DNA of 64,000 bases from Paracentrotus lividus (GCA_940671915.1 CALNVZ010003429.1:27270588-27334587), one strand, 5' to 3'; shown: positions 1 through 29,217, counted from the first letter of the stretch. Program-made: numbers and translations. Notes: a model not told the origin generated them from the letters alone.

Positions 1-290
1 AATTACAAAATGATTCATAATGGACTTCAGTGAGTACATATCAATCTTATGGTCCTTAAATATGGCTTAAATTGATAAGTACATGTTAGTTTTCAGAAGT
101 TTAAAGTCATTACTACATGATTCATATTGGCATCCTAGTTATTCAACTAAAACATTCATTAAGTACATAGTCTATCAAATGTAATCTACTTCATACTTCA
201 TCAATCAAAAACCCAGTTGCACTCTTGACGGCTTCCTATTTCCTTATACAATAATGTCCAAACAATGTAGATCATTATTTATTATTAGAA
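1..290. other. Unassigned left flank
   Basis: AT-rich sequence that precedes the first large tandem copy. It does not match the corresponding stretch before the second copy (about 7230-7510), so the duplication starts near 291. I see no coding potential, TIR or RNA gene here. Confidence 0.5.
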
Positions 291-390
291 AAACACTTTT
301 TCTTCTAGTGTATAATCAGTACATGTAACAAATGTAAATTGTACATTATGTTACACATTACCTAATTAAGTTTGCAGATTCTACAATTGC

Positions 391-1185
391 GAGCTGATTA
401 TGCTATAGCAAAAATTGATCGTACTATAGGAAGTCGAATACTATTGATATTTATCGCCTGAAATTTTAAGGGGTCTAAAGGTCAATTGTCGCAGCATCAA
501 CCTTCCGTGGATAGAATGCGTGCGTAAGGCGCGCAATTTATTTATAAGACGACGGATTGATTTAGCTGAAGTCCACCTTGGCGTTTATTGTGGCTAGTCA
601 AATTTCACCTCCTTAGCGGGAGTGCTGAGGTGCATCTGGATTTCTTAATGTGTCTCGTCACACATATGTTTGGGTTACGCCCGAAGAGATAAAAATAATA
701 AAAATCGACTTTAAATTTTGTCTTAATGAAGAGATAATCTGCTTTGTTTTGACGTACTCCCGGTAATTAAAGAACAAATAAATGGTAATTTGCTACGATT
801 AGGCCAGTGCGTATATTAAGTTTTAGTGCCTATTTTAATATATTACCACGCGCCGCGCAATTAGCTGCCTGGTCGGCTATTTTTTATCAGTTATTACTCA
901 CGGAAGATGACTGAAAACTAACATCGTATTCATTACAACACACACATGCTGATTAATCGTGATGTCAGCTCCACATTTTGCCAGAAAACATTGTTAAAGA
1001 ATATAAAGTAGTGCGCAGCTTATATAGAAGCTAGCCCGTTGATCATCAACTTATCTACCTTCTGATTTTGGAAGCCGGAAGCGGAGTTTGTTATCGACGA
1101 ATATTAAGAGAATGCATGTTGGGCGGGATTTATCTAACACGTATGCTCTAATATCAGGTCGCGTTTAATAGATTTATAGTGATAC
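391..1185. other. Copy-1-specific insert of about 800 bp
   Basis: Copy 1 matches copy 2 up to about 390 and again from about 1190; the stretch between has no counterpart in copy 2, where the two flanks are adjacent near 7600. The insert is richer in CpG than the surroundings (for example GCGCGCAATT, CGCGCCGCGCAATT), has no clear TIRs or target duplication, no long open frame and no recognised domain. It may be low-quality read sequence, a divergent haplotype segment or an unrecognised insertion. Confidence 0.5.
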
Positions 1186-4100
1186 GAATTATCAATGTAT
1201 AGATACAATTTACCTATGGCCAAAATTGCTTTGGCATACATGTAGCATTGGTGACTTCTTAAATTTGACTAACAACTGAGAGGCTTGCAAAGGCTTTCAA
1301 CATACAAAGTATAGAAACTAAACTTTTGCAATTCAATGCCTAAACAATTGCGGAATTATAGGCAAGCTGAATGAGCATAGCAATAAGTTGTGGAAGGAGA
1401 TATCCATAAAAATAGACGGATGTCATATCAAGAATTTAAATGCTATATATAAACAAGAGGTGATAAAAAATATAGAGGCTCTTGAATCATGATTGGCAGA
1501 ACGAATTTTTAAATGGGAGGAGGGTTTTTATATCCAATAATCAATGTCGCCCATCTCCATTTTCCTGCAGCAAAAAACGCACCTAAATGTGTACAAGATG
1601 TATCTGTAACGGAGTGTATGTATTTTTGCCTTTCTTGTTAAATCTAGCTTGATTAAAGTCTGTGTGTAATATGAGAATCGATATATAACAAAACCTTCAT
1701 GCCAAAAAATTGCTTTCATTTTCTCAGCTTTAAGCAATCTAGTAGATAGGTGTTGGTCACTGTAGTCACAGTTCGCACTCCTGTTAGAGAGGCGTCTGCG
1801 TCAAACTCGCAGATCCGTGGGGAATGGGCGTTTATTACGCAAGAAGGCTCCATTGTGAATTCGATACACAATCGACAGTGGCTTACCATAGTGGTCGGAC
1901 ATATGGGGAGTTAATAACTTTCGGATACAGCACAAACATAACGAGTTGACGGCAATGGATTCAGGTGCAGGTAAATAAGGGTCAATAGCTTCGGAGATTC
2001 TAGAGTCCTCAACGAATTGTTGAGTTTACAGAGACTTGTCACGGGTCTCTTCGTATAAATTCAAATGAGGACTTGTATAATGCTCCATTTTTCAAAAACC
2101 GAAACATGGCGTAGATGTTACTGTCGGGAATTCTGAGTTAGATAGTTATCAGCCAATGGAAGGTTAACCGGATTAATCTCCATGCGTTGTACGAGTGGAT
2201 TACGAGCAAGCACGCCTCAGGCTCTGATTGGATGTATCTTTGATTGGATATAAGCTTTTCCCGAATGTTGTACTGTTGCGTCTAACGAGAGCTTGAAAGA
2301 GCGAATATTGAGCAGGGCTTCCAATGTGTAAAATTGGGATGGTTGATATCCGCCGTCTGACAAAAGGACTATTTCGTAACAAGGCCATATTAATGTAGTA
2401 TGACATGCATAGTGGATCCAGAATTGTGTTAGTATTGCTGTGAGAGAGCAGATTAGATTTCTACACGATAAATAGAGTAGATACAAATGTAATGTGTTTT
2501 GCCATTTAGAAAGAAGGTGATATTGTAATTAGCTGATTGAGTCAACACTGCCAATTAGTTTAAAAACTCGGCATAATTGGTCCTAATTGAGCCACTATTT
2601 ACATTGTAGCCTGTGTAATTCCGCTATTTCGTCTCATATCACTTGGATCACAGCTTAGTCAAGTTTCATATTATTTACTGGTAAAGACAATAACTCTCAT
2701 TTGAGAGAATTACACTTAGGAGTGAATGTGAGATGCAATCAGACAATATTTAAGGTTATCAAATGAATTGGGCAAATTGAAATAGTGGTCAGTAGACGGC
2801 AAGGTGATGATACATTGTATTAGAACCAAAGATGAGAAAATTTTGAGACCAGAATGTGGTATATGGACGTGTGAAGGTGCCGCATAGGTGAATCATAAGA
2901 CATACCAGATATAATTCGGATCCGAGACTGTTGTCAGTGAGTCATAGTGGATGATGGATCGACCGATTCGAGTGAGACACTTTTTTAAAGCAACGTACAT
3001 GTATTTACCAAAAGCATAATTAGGTCGGACTGTAGAAGATAGATAGTGTGATGAGCCTGAAAATCCGACACTAAATAAAAATGACATGACAAAGCACTTC
3101 AATCATATGTAGTCCTTTGAAAAGCCTTAGAAGTAAAACTGGGCATTCTGCATGTAGCATTGTTCGCAGACTTTTGAAGACGACAACTTGAAAAAGGCAT
3201 CAGACTATACATCAACTGTCATTATACAGGGTGTGCATCACAATCTACTATATAAGCCAAAAAGCATTCGCGGACATGAAACTTTTCAACCACGACAATG
3301 TTTCCTATATGGCCTCTTCACGTGAAATTTACATTTCCATAATACGATTGCATTTAGCGTACAGGTACACAAATAGGCCTAAAAGACGTTATGTGTCAAA
3401 TTCATACAAAAACCCTATCTGCACAAGATTTTTCTGTTATAAACAATTTTTGTAAAATTATGCATGATATGCTAAAAAGTACTACTGTGTATGTACATGT
3501 AGTAGCAATGTACTACAGATTAGTTCTATGGTCAGAGAATAAGGATTTATTTCAGGCCTACATGTACATTATTTTATTCTCCCTCGTTTAGCAGCAATGG
3601 ATTTAAGATTCATTTTTGGCAAGATAATCATTGTGAGTATTTTAATCCATAATCAGAAATATGGAAGATTTGGAAGCGTTCACGAGACGTGGAGCAAAAT
3701 TAAGTGTTTTACGATTTCTATGTAGCGAGGTACAGGCAGTATGTATGTCAAAAAAATCAACGCCTAAAACACTTATTTTTTCATCGCTAATGGATTAATA
3801 ATCATGGGAGTAAGAAAGAATAACCGCAACAAACCATTCAACACCAAACCCACTTCCGTCTGTGTAAGAGTAGGCTATGTGTGATTATATCTGCTTTAAA
3901 TACCAGGTCATAGTGATAGCTAAATGTGACATCAGTGTTATTAAAATAATCGTAATATCTTAAAAAATCCAGCACATTTTTAGTGTTTTGTGAATGAAAA
4001 TACAATTGCAACTTGAACTCCAAACATATAGTAGCTAAAATATTTGATGGTTCAGTCCTTTCGAGCAACGACTGTACTCGACTTCTGGTATATCTTAGTA

Positions 4101-5384
4101 CGATACAAACAATAGAAGAGGAAATAAAAAAATGTAATAATGATCCATTTTGCCTGACTTAATGTTTTTGCAGCGAATTCAAACCAAGATTTCTTTTAGC
4201 CGTTAATTTAAATAGAGTCATGATCGACCTGCGCAAAGTATGTAATTGGGTGAATAATTGATTTTGATAGTACGCGCGATTCGATGCACTAACACCCTGG
4301 CATACACTACACGTAGTGTGTAAGTACAATATAACATAGTGCTGTAATCCACGATCAATCTGTCTCTCAAGGTGATCTGTTGGTGACTTAGAAGAAATCG
4401 GCTTTGATCTCAGGAAAATTGAAAGCAATGGAAGTGGTTTAAAACTAAATAGAATGTAAAGGAGAAGACGACTTTTGAAAAGACCTTCGCAACTGGCTCT
4501 AATGATTCAATGTAATCACATTTGAGCTACAGGGTTGGTTGTATAGCAGCGAGATTTCTGAGGACTATTTGACCCATGAGCACAATCAAAAAATAGTTTT
4601 TAATATCTTGATGGGCAGGCAATTCAGAGAAGTCCTCACAGGCAAACGACATCAAGGTACATTGTATCTCCAATGCCTTGTGTTAGTGCAAATGATACTT
4701 TAGTAATTCACTTGCAAGTGAAAGATGGTGCCCTTGCCCTGGCGCAGGGGCATGCATTGAGAGAAGTTCTGGCACAGACAGACCTACAACGTGACAAAGA
4801 TATGCATAGAATCCTCACTGCATAACAGTAATTTTGTTTCTGGTTGAAAGCAAGGTAATCACCACCAGAGAGTTCTAGAACCTGATTGTTGCAAAGCGGT
4901 CATCGAATATGTAACAATGCATCTCCAAAAGTTCTTTGCTGAATCTCTCAGAGTCATAGACTCATTTTAAATTCTGTTGCCTCACTCAGAAATATTGTTC
5001 CAGGAAACAATCTGATCAGTGTAGTGTGTCAAGATCTCAAGAGGCTATTCAAACTAAAAATCCTGTGTTTCCCTAGACAGCAAGTAGTTATGTGCTAAAA
5101 TTAGGCAACCAGGGCTGACTCTATTACAAGATGCTATAGGCAGGGATTGTCGTTTTCCTTTCATTTATTAATACATACTGTCTATAAGACCACAGCTTAA
5201 TAAAATTCCAGGAATCATGAAGCGATCTGGTTGATTTTGATGAGCAAAGTAGCCATTCTACGGCGGAAGAATGCATTAGACTCTGCGAAAGGTGGGGCTT
5301 TGATAACTTGAAATTAGTGGTCCAAAGATTAGTAGGCTACCAAAAAGTTATGAACATTTCCAGGTCAAAGCAAAAAATAAAAAT

Positions 5385-6180
5385 CCTTCTGGATTGTGGT
5401 ACCTCTGGTTCCCGTTTTGATGAACGTTACTGCGTCTAGGAAGTTGTGAGAGAGGCTAAGAGGATAAAAGGCAGTTCTTTTCTGTGTTGGATTTTCCTGG
5501 GCGTGCTGGCACTAAGAAATGGGCTTCCTAAAGGACACACATAAAAGCCTGTCTAGAGTCATGTAGTTTAATCTTAGGAAAAAGCAGGGTCTTCGAAGGT
5601 GGGTCCTCTTTGTGCGATTCATTCAGCATTTATCATATTGTTCCTCTCTACCAACACTAAAAAGTCTCCAAAGTCACACTTAAAAGCTTTTCAGATCATA
5701 GATACTCTGGTTATCTGTCTAATAAAGAAAGCGTCATCATCGGAAGCTAGCATAGAGTCTTGGAAGGTTGAGTCTCTTCTGCCCTTTTGTGCATGATTCA
5801 TTCCAGCATTTAATTTTAATATGGTGCTAAACCTTACAAATGTTCTAAAGTCCCTACTTAAAGCCTTCTGGATCATGGTATTCTAAGTTCTGTAAAGTAC
5901 AAGTAGTCGTCCTCGGAGAAACATAGGCCTACAGTGTAGAGTCCTTCGAAAAGGTGGGTCCTTCTTCTGCAAAAATATCATTCCAGCCATTTTATTTTCC
6001 TGGCTGATTAAAACTGTAGGAATGTCTCAAAAGTCAACCTTTCTAAAAGCCTTCTGGATCGTGGTACTAACAGGATTTCTGTACGATACAAAGTAGATCC
6101 GTTCTAGGAAGTTGTACAAGAATCTCATAAGGTGTGTCTCATTTTGAGGTGCTGCATTCCAACATCTTCATACATGATAT
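5385..6180 (-). repeat. Five tandem exon-derived units in copy 1
   Basis: Five successive segments resemble the last coding exon of the kinase gene. Each carries variants of the blocks CCTTCTGGATCRTGGTA, GTAGTCGTC and GAAGGTGGGTC followed by TTCATTCCAGCATTT. They start near 5385, 5540, 5680, 5855 and 6030, and the last is the counterpart of the true exon. Copy 2 holds four units; the extra one here (about 5680-5860) reads on the minus strand as a mutated KCWNES...DD segment. A whole-unit difference cannot come from single-base read errors, so the two large copies differ in real structure. Confidence 0.65.
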
Positions 6181-6280
6181 CGATAAGAGCGAATCTGGGC
6201 AGTACATTGGTTTGGGCATAATTCAGATAACGCATCGCTCTTTACCCTCCTGCAAGGACCGTTATGGTTGTACCATTACC
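6043..6280 (-). pseudogene. Broken copy of kinase exon 11 in copy 1
   Basis: Reverse-complement homologue of the final FRK-like exon (12106-12314). A CCCCAG-like acceptor and blocks encoding the GY/RMP region, CWNE and the PEGF-stop tail can be followed, but several single-base insertions break the frame throughout. The stop is TAG rather than TAA. The damage may be sequencing error in a noisy copy rather than biological decay. Confidence 0.6.
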
Positions 6281-6833
6281 TGGGGAAACAAACAAATTTA
6301 AAAAGATCTATTATACAATGGAAAATCCAAAGTTGTTTCAAGTGGTCAAACTCCTGGAATCCATAATTTAATTTCCCCTTCGTTTTTGCACTGGAGTTTT
6401 GCCCATTTTTTAAAGCAAGGGCGACTTGTTAATCTTCCCCCCAAAATAAAATTTACACATACGGCCGATGCCCCTCCCCTCAAAATAGATACTCAGCCAC
6501 CGTGAGCCCTTTAACACATTCATGCCTGCTTCCAGTGGATAATCTTTCATGCAATCAGTAGATCGATGGGCTTCCGCAAGACCAATGTGCGAGGTAACAG
6601 AAAGAAAGGGACTACCCCACTACCTATTGAGAAAAACTTTGGGGAAAAACTTTTTTGTATCATAGCGCCATAAAAAACTCAAAAGCCCCCCAAAAACTAA
6701 AGTAAAGCAGATTTCATGTAATAACACTAATCACTCTGCAAAAAAGTTCATTCAAAGAATACAAATGTACATTTTGTAACTGCTTGACAATCCTAAATTT
6801 CCTTAACAATCATTGAGTAATTTTGTAGGATAC

Positions 6834-6979
6834 TGGATATGGCGTCTTTTCCGATTGTGTTTGCAATCTCAGACACAGTAGAATAACCAAACGAACCAGA
6901 CAATACTGACTTTAATGCTGAACGTACCAAAGAGGCAGTACTCAGGAGTGCTGTACATTTATGCAGGGAATTTATTCCT
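6834..6979 (-). pseudogene. Broken copy of kinase exon 10 in copy 1
   Basis: Homologue of the intact exon at 12843-12974. The blocks for [20 protein letters not shown] and TPYP are recognisable, but insertions shift the frame several times and the APEA block is disrupted. A TAG-type acceptor and a GTATCC donor remain at the edges. As for exon 11, read error and true decay cannot be told apart here. Confidence 0.6.
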
Positions 6980-9900
6980 TTTAGAAGAAATGTCAAAAGT
7001 CAAAAAGTCATTATTAAATCTTTCAAAATAGAGTGTAATTTATCGTGACGATGGAGTGTGTAAAATAATTTGGTTATTAATTAAAAATCAAAATACAAAT
7101 CCAACAAGTTATCTTGCCAGATAAATCATGTGGAAATCCTCCACTATTATAATAATGAAAATACTCAGACTTATAAAGCATCTTTTTCCAATATGGATTA
7201 TACAAGCACTGTTTCTCCACTATAGGTAAATTCAAAACGAAAAGAAGGAGCAATGTAGAATACAGATAAGTTTTTAAAGAATTAGATCGGAAGGAGGTAT
7301 GACATTGCTACAAAATGGTATTTTTTTAAGAAATAATAGGGAAATAAGAACTAATATCCTGAGACAATAAGGAGTAAATGGGTTAAATATGAATGAAAAC
7401 CAGGCTGTTATGGGACTTAGAATAAGGAAGGAGCAGAATCAAATCAAGTTAATACAATGTGTTTGGAGGACAGAGAAGAAGAATATAGTGAGGAATTGTG
7501 GATGAAATTAGGGAAAACACTTTTCTAGTGTACATGTACATGTACAAATGTAAATGTACATTATGTTACACATTACCTAATTAAGTTTCAGATTCACAAT
7601 TACACAATGTAGAACAATTTACCTATCCAAATTCTTTGCATACATGTACATTGTACTTCTTAATTTGACAACCTGAGAGCTTGCCAAAGGCTTTCAACAT
7701 ACATGTAGAAACAAACTTTGCAATTCAACCTGAACAATTGCAATTATAAACTGAATAGCATTACAAAGTTTTTAAGGAGATATCCATAAAAATAGACGAT
7801 GTCATCAAAATTTTAAATGCTATAAAAACAAAGAGTGATAAAAATATAGAGGCTCTGAATCATATTGCAGAACGAATTTTTTCAGGAGGGTTTTTATATC
7901 CAATATCAATGTCCCCCATTTTCCTGCACAAAAGACCACCTAAATGTGTACAATGTATCTGTAACGAGTGTATATTTTCCTTTCCTTGTTAAATCTACTT
8001 GTTGAAGTCTGTGTTATATGAAATGAATATCAACAAAACCTCATGTCCAAAAAATTGCTTTACATTTTCTCCTTTAAGCAGTCTATAATAGGTTTCACTG
8101 TATCACAGTCCACTCCTGTTAAAGGCGCTCGCAACTCGCAGATCGTGGGGAATGGGCGTTTTTCCAGAGCTCCATTGATTCATACACAATCGACAGTGGC
8201 TTACCCATGGGTCGGACTACTGGGGATTAACTTTCGGACAGCACAAACATAACGAAGTTGACCAAATTCAGTCAGTAAATAGGGTCAATAGCTTCGGGAT
8301 TCTGAGAGTCCTGCAAGTACGAATTGTTGAGTTTAACAGAGGACTTGTCAACGGGTCTCTTCGTAATAAATTCAAAGTGAGGACTTGTAAATAATGGCTG
8401 CCATTGTCAGAAAGACGGAAACATAGGCGTAGATGTTACTGTCGGGAAATTCTGGTTAGATAGTTAGATCATGCCAATGGGAAGGTTAACCGGATTGATC
8501 TCCAGATGCCGTTGTCGGGCTGAAGGATTACGGCAGCACGCCTCAGGCTCTGATTGGAATGTTATCTTTTGCATTCCGGATGAATGAGAGGTGGCTTTTT
8601 TCCGCCCGAGATGTTGTTATCAATTAGTTGACGTCCCTTTAACGAGGTAGCTTGGACGAGAGAGCCGAAGATAATTAAGATAGCAGGCACATAGTGCAAT
8701 GGTAGATAAAACTGTTGCATCGCTTGAAAGAGTCTGGGACCCAGTATAGGAATTTCGTAACACATAAATGATAGTTATATGTTGACAGAATTGTGTTGTA
8801 TGTGTGGTGCACATTGTTAAGGAAGAAGAGGGGTGGATACAAATGTAATGTCTTGTATTTAAAGAGTCAACTGCCAATTAGTTTAAACCCATTTGGCTAA
8901 TTGGGCCACTATTTTACATTGAGCCTGTGTAATCCGCATCGTCTCTAGTCCATCTTGTCAGTTTTTTCATGATTATGCTGGTAATAGACAATAACTCATT
9001 TGAGAATTAGACTTAAGTTAGATGAAGTAATGCAATCGCAGACAATATTAAGGTTATCAAAATGAATTGGCAAATTAATAAAGTATGGTCACGTAGACCA
9101 AGGTAGTGGTACATGTATTCAGACCAAAAGGAAAATTAGAACCAGAATTGTTATAGGACCTAAGTGGTTTGTTAATGCCCATGATGATCATAAGGACATA
9201 CCAGATAATTGGATCGGACTGTTGTGCAGTGAGTCAGAAGTGGAATATACACGCATTTCGAGGGAGACACTTTTTTAAAGCAACGTACAATGTATTACCA
9301 AATGGGCAAATTAGTCGGACTGCAGAGAAATCAGACATAGGATAGCCTGAAATCCGAACTAACTAAAAATGACACGAAAAGCACTTCAATCATATGTAGT
9401 CCTTTGAAGAGATCACTTAGAAAGTTAAAAACTGGCATTCTGCATGTACATTTCGGTCAGTACTTTTGAAGAGACAGACTTGAAAAGGCACAGACAATAC
9501 AATCAACTTCATATACCGGTGTGCATACACAACATACTATAAACCAAAAGACATTCGGCGACATGAAACTATTTCAACGCACGACATAGTAATTCATATT
9601 ATAAGGCGCTATCAAACTGAATTTAACATTTCCATACGATGCATGTTAGCGTACGGTACAGCAAAATAGGCCTAAAAGAAACGTTGATTGTCGAATTCTA
9701 CAAGAAAGACCGCTCTGCACAGAAGAATTATTTCTTTCATCAACATTTTTGTAAAATTTGCATGTTGTGTATAAAGTAGCACTGCTGTGTATGTAGGCAT
9801 GTATAGACAATGTACTACCATGAGTTATTCCTTGTCGAGAAATAACGGAATGTTCATTTCAGCCTACATGTACATTTTATTTCCGCTGCGTTATAGGCAG

Positions 9901-12058
9901 CATGGACTTTAGATTCATTTTGGCAAGATAATTATTGTGATAGTGTTTATCCATCATCCAAGAATATGAAGATTTGGAACGTTCACGCGGTGAGCAAATG
10001 AAGTGTTTTTTAACATTTCTATGTAGCAGTACAGGCAGTATGTATGTAAAAAATCACCCTAAAACACATTATTTTTGTCATCGCCTAGGATTAATAATCA
10101 TGGAGTAAGAAAGATAACGCAAAACCATTACAGCCAAACCACTTCCGTCTGTGTAAGAGTAGGCTATGGTGATTATACTCGGTGGCTTTAAATACCAGTG
10201 CATGTGAAGCTAAATGTGACATCAGGATTAAAATCTCCGTAATATCTTAAAAAATCAGCATTTTAGTGGTTTGTTGAATGACAATACATGTCAACTCTGA
10301 ACTCCAGAACATATAGTGACAAAATAATTTGATGGTCAGTCCCTTATCGAGCAACACGTACTGAACTCGTCTGGATATCTTAGTATCAATACAAAAAATA
10401 GAGAGGAAATAAAAAATATGTATATGAATCCATATTTGCGCCTGACTTAATGTTTGCAGCGATTCTAAAGCCAGATTTCCTGTTTACCGTTGAATTTTAA
10501 ATAGAGTCATCGATCAACCTGTCCAAGTATGTAATTGGGGAATAATTGATTTTGATAGATACGCGATCATACTACAACCCCATGGCATGACAGCGTAGCA
10601 GTGTGTAGTACGCAAATAAGCAATGTACTCGTAAACGATCAATCGTCTCCAAGTGGATCTGTGTGGGACTGAGAAATCGGCTTTGACTCAGGAAAATTGA
10701 AACACTGAAGGGTTTAAAAACAAATAGAATGTAAAGAGAAGACGACTTGAAAAGACCTTCAACTTGGCTAAATGATTCAAGTAATCACATCTTGAGCTAC
10801 AGGGTTGAGTTGTATACAGCGAGATTTCTGAGGAGTATTTGACCGCATGAGCACAATCAAAAATAGTTTTTGAATATCTTGATGGCAAGGCATTTCAGAA
10901 GAAGTTCCTCACAGCAAACACATCAAGGTACCAATGTATCTCCAATGCCTTGTGGTTAGTGCAATGATACTGTAATTCACTTCCAGTGAAGATGGTGCCC
11001 TTGCGCCTGGCGCAGGGGCTATGCATTGAGAGAAGTTCTGCACAGACACGCGTACAGTGACAAAGAGTATGGCATAGAATCCTTCCTGGCATAACAGTAA
11101 TCTGTGTTTCTGGTGAAAGCAAGGTCAATCACCCAGGAGAGTTCTGAACCATTAGTGTGCAGCGGTCTCATATGTAAATGCACTCTCTTAAAGATTCTTG
11201 CTGTCTCTCAGGTCTGACTCTGTTTAATATCTGTTGGCCTCATCTCAGAATATTTTCGCAAGGAAACAATCTGAATCAGTGTAGTGTGTCAAGCATCTTC
11301 AAAGGCATTCAAAGCTAAGAAATCCTTGTTTCCCTAGCACACGAAGTAGTTATGTGCTAAAAATCTAGGCACGCAGGCGCGACTCTATTATCAAGATGCG
11401 TGATAACAGGGATGTCGTTTTTCCTTTCATTGATTAATACACTACTTCTAAGACCGACACTTAAATGAAAATTGTCCAGGAAGGTCATGAAGCGAATCTG
11501 GTTATTTTGATAGCAAGAGTGCCATCTAGAGCGAAGAAGCATTAGCTGCTGCGAGAGGCTGGGGTCTTTGAATATTGATCTTGAAATTAGTGGTCCAAAG
11601 ATTGTAAGGGGCTAAGCCAAAACGTTAGAAACATTTCCACGGTCAAAAAAAAAAAATCCTTCTGGATTGTGGTACCCTGGTTCCTTTGATGAACGTAGTC
11701 GTCTAGGAAGTTGTAGAGAGGCTAAAAGATAAAAGGCAGGTCTTTTCTGTTTGGATTTTCCTGGCGTCTGGCACTAAGAAATGCTTCCAAAGGCACACAT
11801 AAAGCCTTCTAGATCATATTTATCTTGGAAAAAGCAGGGTCTCGAAGGTGGGTCTCTTCTGTGCCGATTCATTCCAGCATTTTATCATATTGTTCCTCTC
11901 TACCAACACTAAGAAATGTCTCTCAAGTCACACTTAAAAGCTTTCAGGATCATGGTATTCTAGTTCTGTCAATACAAAGTAGTCGTCTCAGAGGAACCAT
12001 AGGCCTACAGTGTAGAGTCTCGAAGGTGGGTCTCTTCTGTAACAATTCATTCCAGCAT

Positions 12059-12064
12059 TTTATT
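12059..12064 (-). terminator. Candidate AATAAA polyadenylation signal of the kinase gene
   Basis: AATAAA on the minus strand, about 42 nt after the TAA stop. It lies within the exon-derived unit next to the true exon. Use is inferred only; other signals farther downstream are possible. Confidence 0.3.
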
Positions 12065-12105
12065 TTCCTGGCTGATAAAACTGAGGAATGTCTCAAAAGT
12101 CACCT

Positions 12106-27338
<15,233 letters not shown>

Positions 27339-27626
27339 TATAAAAGTCGATAGGTACCACGCAGAACAGTGATGGTCACTTTCGTTTTAATACAAAATTC
27401 TGTCCACTCTATTTTGGTGGATTAACAGGTTATCAATACGGTGAAAAAAAGTTGCTCTTTAGCAGGTCAAAGGTTAAAAGGTCAAAGGTCATCTCCTTCT
27501 TGAAGGTTGACTGCTACATGGTGGTTTGTATCCTAGATTGTTGATTCTACATATAAAGGCTTCAGTTGACACTGCTGCTGCTAGTCAGATCTGTAGAAAA
27601 GAGAAGAGAATAAAATTTAGTCAAAT

Positions 27627-27790
27627 CAAAACAGTGAGCATCAATGAAGCACATACCTAACATTTTCAAGCCCATGTTAACAGACTTTTCCGAAGCGCAT
27701 TACCTGGACAAAACAGTGAGCATCAATGAAGCACATACCTAACATTTTTAAGCCCATGTTAACAGACTTTTCCAAAGTGCATTACTTGGA
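27627..27790. repeat. Recent 82-bp tandem duplication
   Basis: Two nearly identical 82-bp units, both beginning CAAAACAGTGAGCATCAATG and ending near GCATTACNTGGA, with only about five differences. Lies 290 bp upstream of the kinase start codon, in the 5' UTR/intron or promoter side. Confidence 0.85.
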
Positions 27791-28542
27791 CAAAGCCGGG
27801 GTAACAGTCTACCTTAGTTCACCTCAAGTATTCAATTTACCACAACATGAATTGTAAATTTATATCATTTTGAAATATCCATAAATATACTAAACTAATT
27901 ACCCGGCCCAGTGTTCAGTTCAGTTTAGATATTGCCCCAACTTCAGTTTACCATTTTATTTGAGTCATACTGAAGTGAACGCTGTTTTTGTACACGTATG
28001 TACATTTTACAAGTACATTTGTACAAGTCCATATTTATGTAACCCAGTCATAAAAATTCAAATGGTTCCTGTCTTAGTACCAGGACAGTTAAACCTCAAA
28101 ATCAACATCACAGGGCAACTGTGAATCTAAACATTTTAGAAAGTTTGTTTCAAATAATAGAGACATCCTGTAAAAGTTCATTACAATTGACAACATTTGA
28201 AATGTACAGTACACTACAAAATTGGGATCTACACTTTGTTTGTGTCCCGTTTCAAGTTCAATTTTAGAGACTTATTAATCTAAACAAACTATTGAAAGAA
28301 ATATTACTTGAACAGAACTTTGTTTATCAAATTTTCTTCAAACTTCCACAATCACATTACTAAATTTGCCAAATCTAACAAATCATTATCATGAAACGAA
28401 TTGAAAGAGGAAAAATAAAGGAATTTTCAATTGAATTCTCTTAATCTAATTTCAATGATTGAATAGTTAAAGGATAGAATATAGTTCAAGATACATGTAT
28501 ATTGTCCATTGCATGAACTAACTGGCCAATAAACAGAAAAGA

Positions 28543-29015
28543 ATAAAGTCAAATACTTTACATTTTGGTGCAGACTTGATGTAGGCATACACATTATTTT
28601 ATAAAAGTACAATAGTGTTCATAATCAAGTATAACAAGCATACAATGGCCAAGTGGCTTCTCTTTTGTGAATCATTATCTTTTTTTTTTTCAATCAACAT
28701 TTAAATACATGTAGGATAAAGTATTGTTGTCTAATATCGTTGGCTGAGAACCAGAAGGGCGCTATTACCATTGACTTTGTACAGCAATAGCGCCTTTTCT
28801 GGTTCTCAACGGAACATCTTTAACATGCAATAACGCCCCTCTGGCTCTCAACAGACGATAAGAATAAAGTCAAATGTTCTACATTTTGGTTCAGGACTTA
28901 ATGTACATACATTATTTTATAAAAGTACAATAATGTCCATAATCAACACGTATACAAGCATGTTAGCCAAGTGGCTTCACTTTTGTGATTCATTATCTTT
29001 CCTTTTCAATCACGT
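28543..29015. repeat. Direct duplication with a hairpin between
   Basis: About 28543-28705 and 28862-29015 share AATAAAGTCAAATNNTNTACATTTTGGT, ACATTATTTTATAAAAGTAC and GCCAAGTGGCTTC in order. The segment between holds a hairpin whose arms carry GAGAACCAGAA and GCGCTATT (28745-28809), plus a third related GGCTCTCAAC word near 28845. Confidence 0.7.
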
Positions 29016-29217
29016 TTGGACATGAGTGTTTGTAAAAGGATATACTCCTGAAGAGGAAATATAACCACAAAACGTAATCAGAACTCCGGATGTTCAATAG
29101 CTCACTCAAACATGTACAGTAATAACCTTTATTACTGTACATATTGTTCATTCTCTTTTTCTTCTCTCCTTTTTTTTGGTGTAAATTGTAATAATTGACA
29201 AAAAACATATATATATA

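Larger units (their letters stand above)
291..7510. repeat. Large tandem duplication, copy 1 (noisy)
   Basis: This segment aligns in order along its whole length with 7511-13480. Shared landmarks are the block ending in CACATTACCTAATTAAG (near 350 and 7570), the GTGGGGAATGGGCGTTT block (near 1818 and 8144), the kinase last-exon region (near 6040 and 12106) and the block with AGTGAGGAATTGTGGATG (near 7488 and 13454). Differences are mostly one- to three-base insertions and deletions scattered every few bases, with unique errors on both sides. Neutral divergence would be richer in substitutions. The pattern fits unpolished long-read sequence or a misplaced second haplotype better than an old duplication, though a true tandem duplication is not excluded. 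It is about 1.2 kb longer than copy 2, mainly through an insert at 391-1185 and one extra exon-derived unit near 5680-5860. Confidence 0.85.

Noticed and set aside
1..7510. A second, paralogous kinase gene
   Set aside because: Only broken exons 10 and 11 are present, with error-like indels; a haplotype or assembly copy is more likely.
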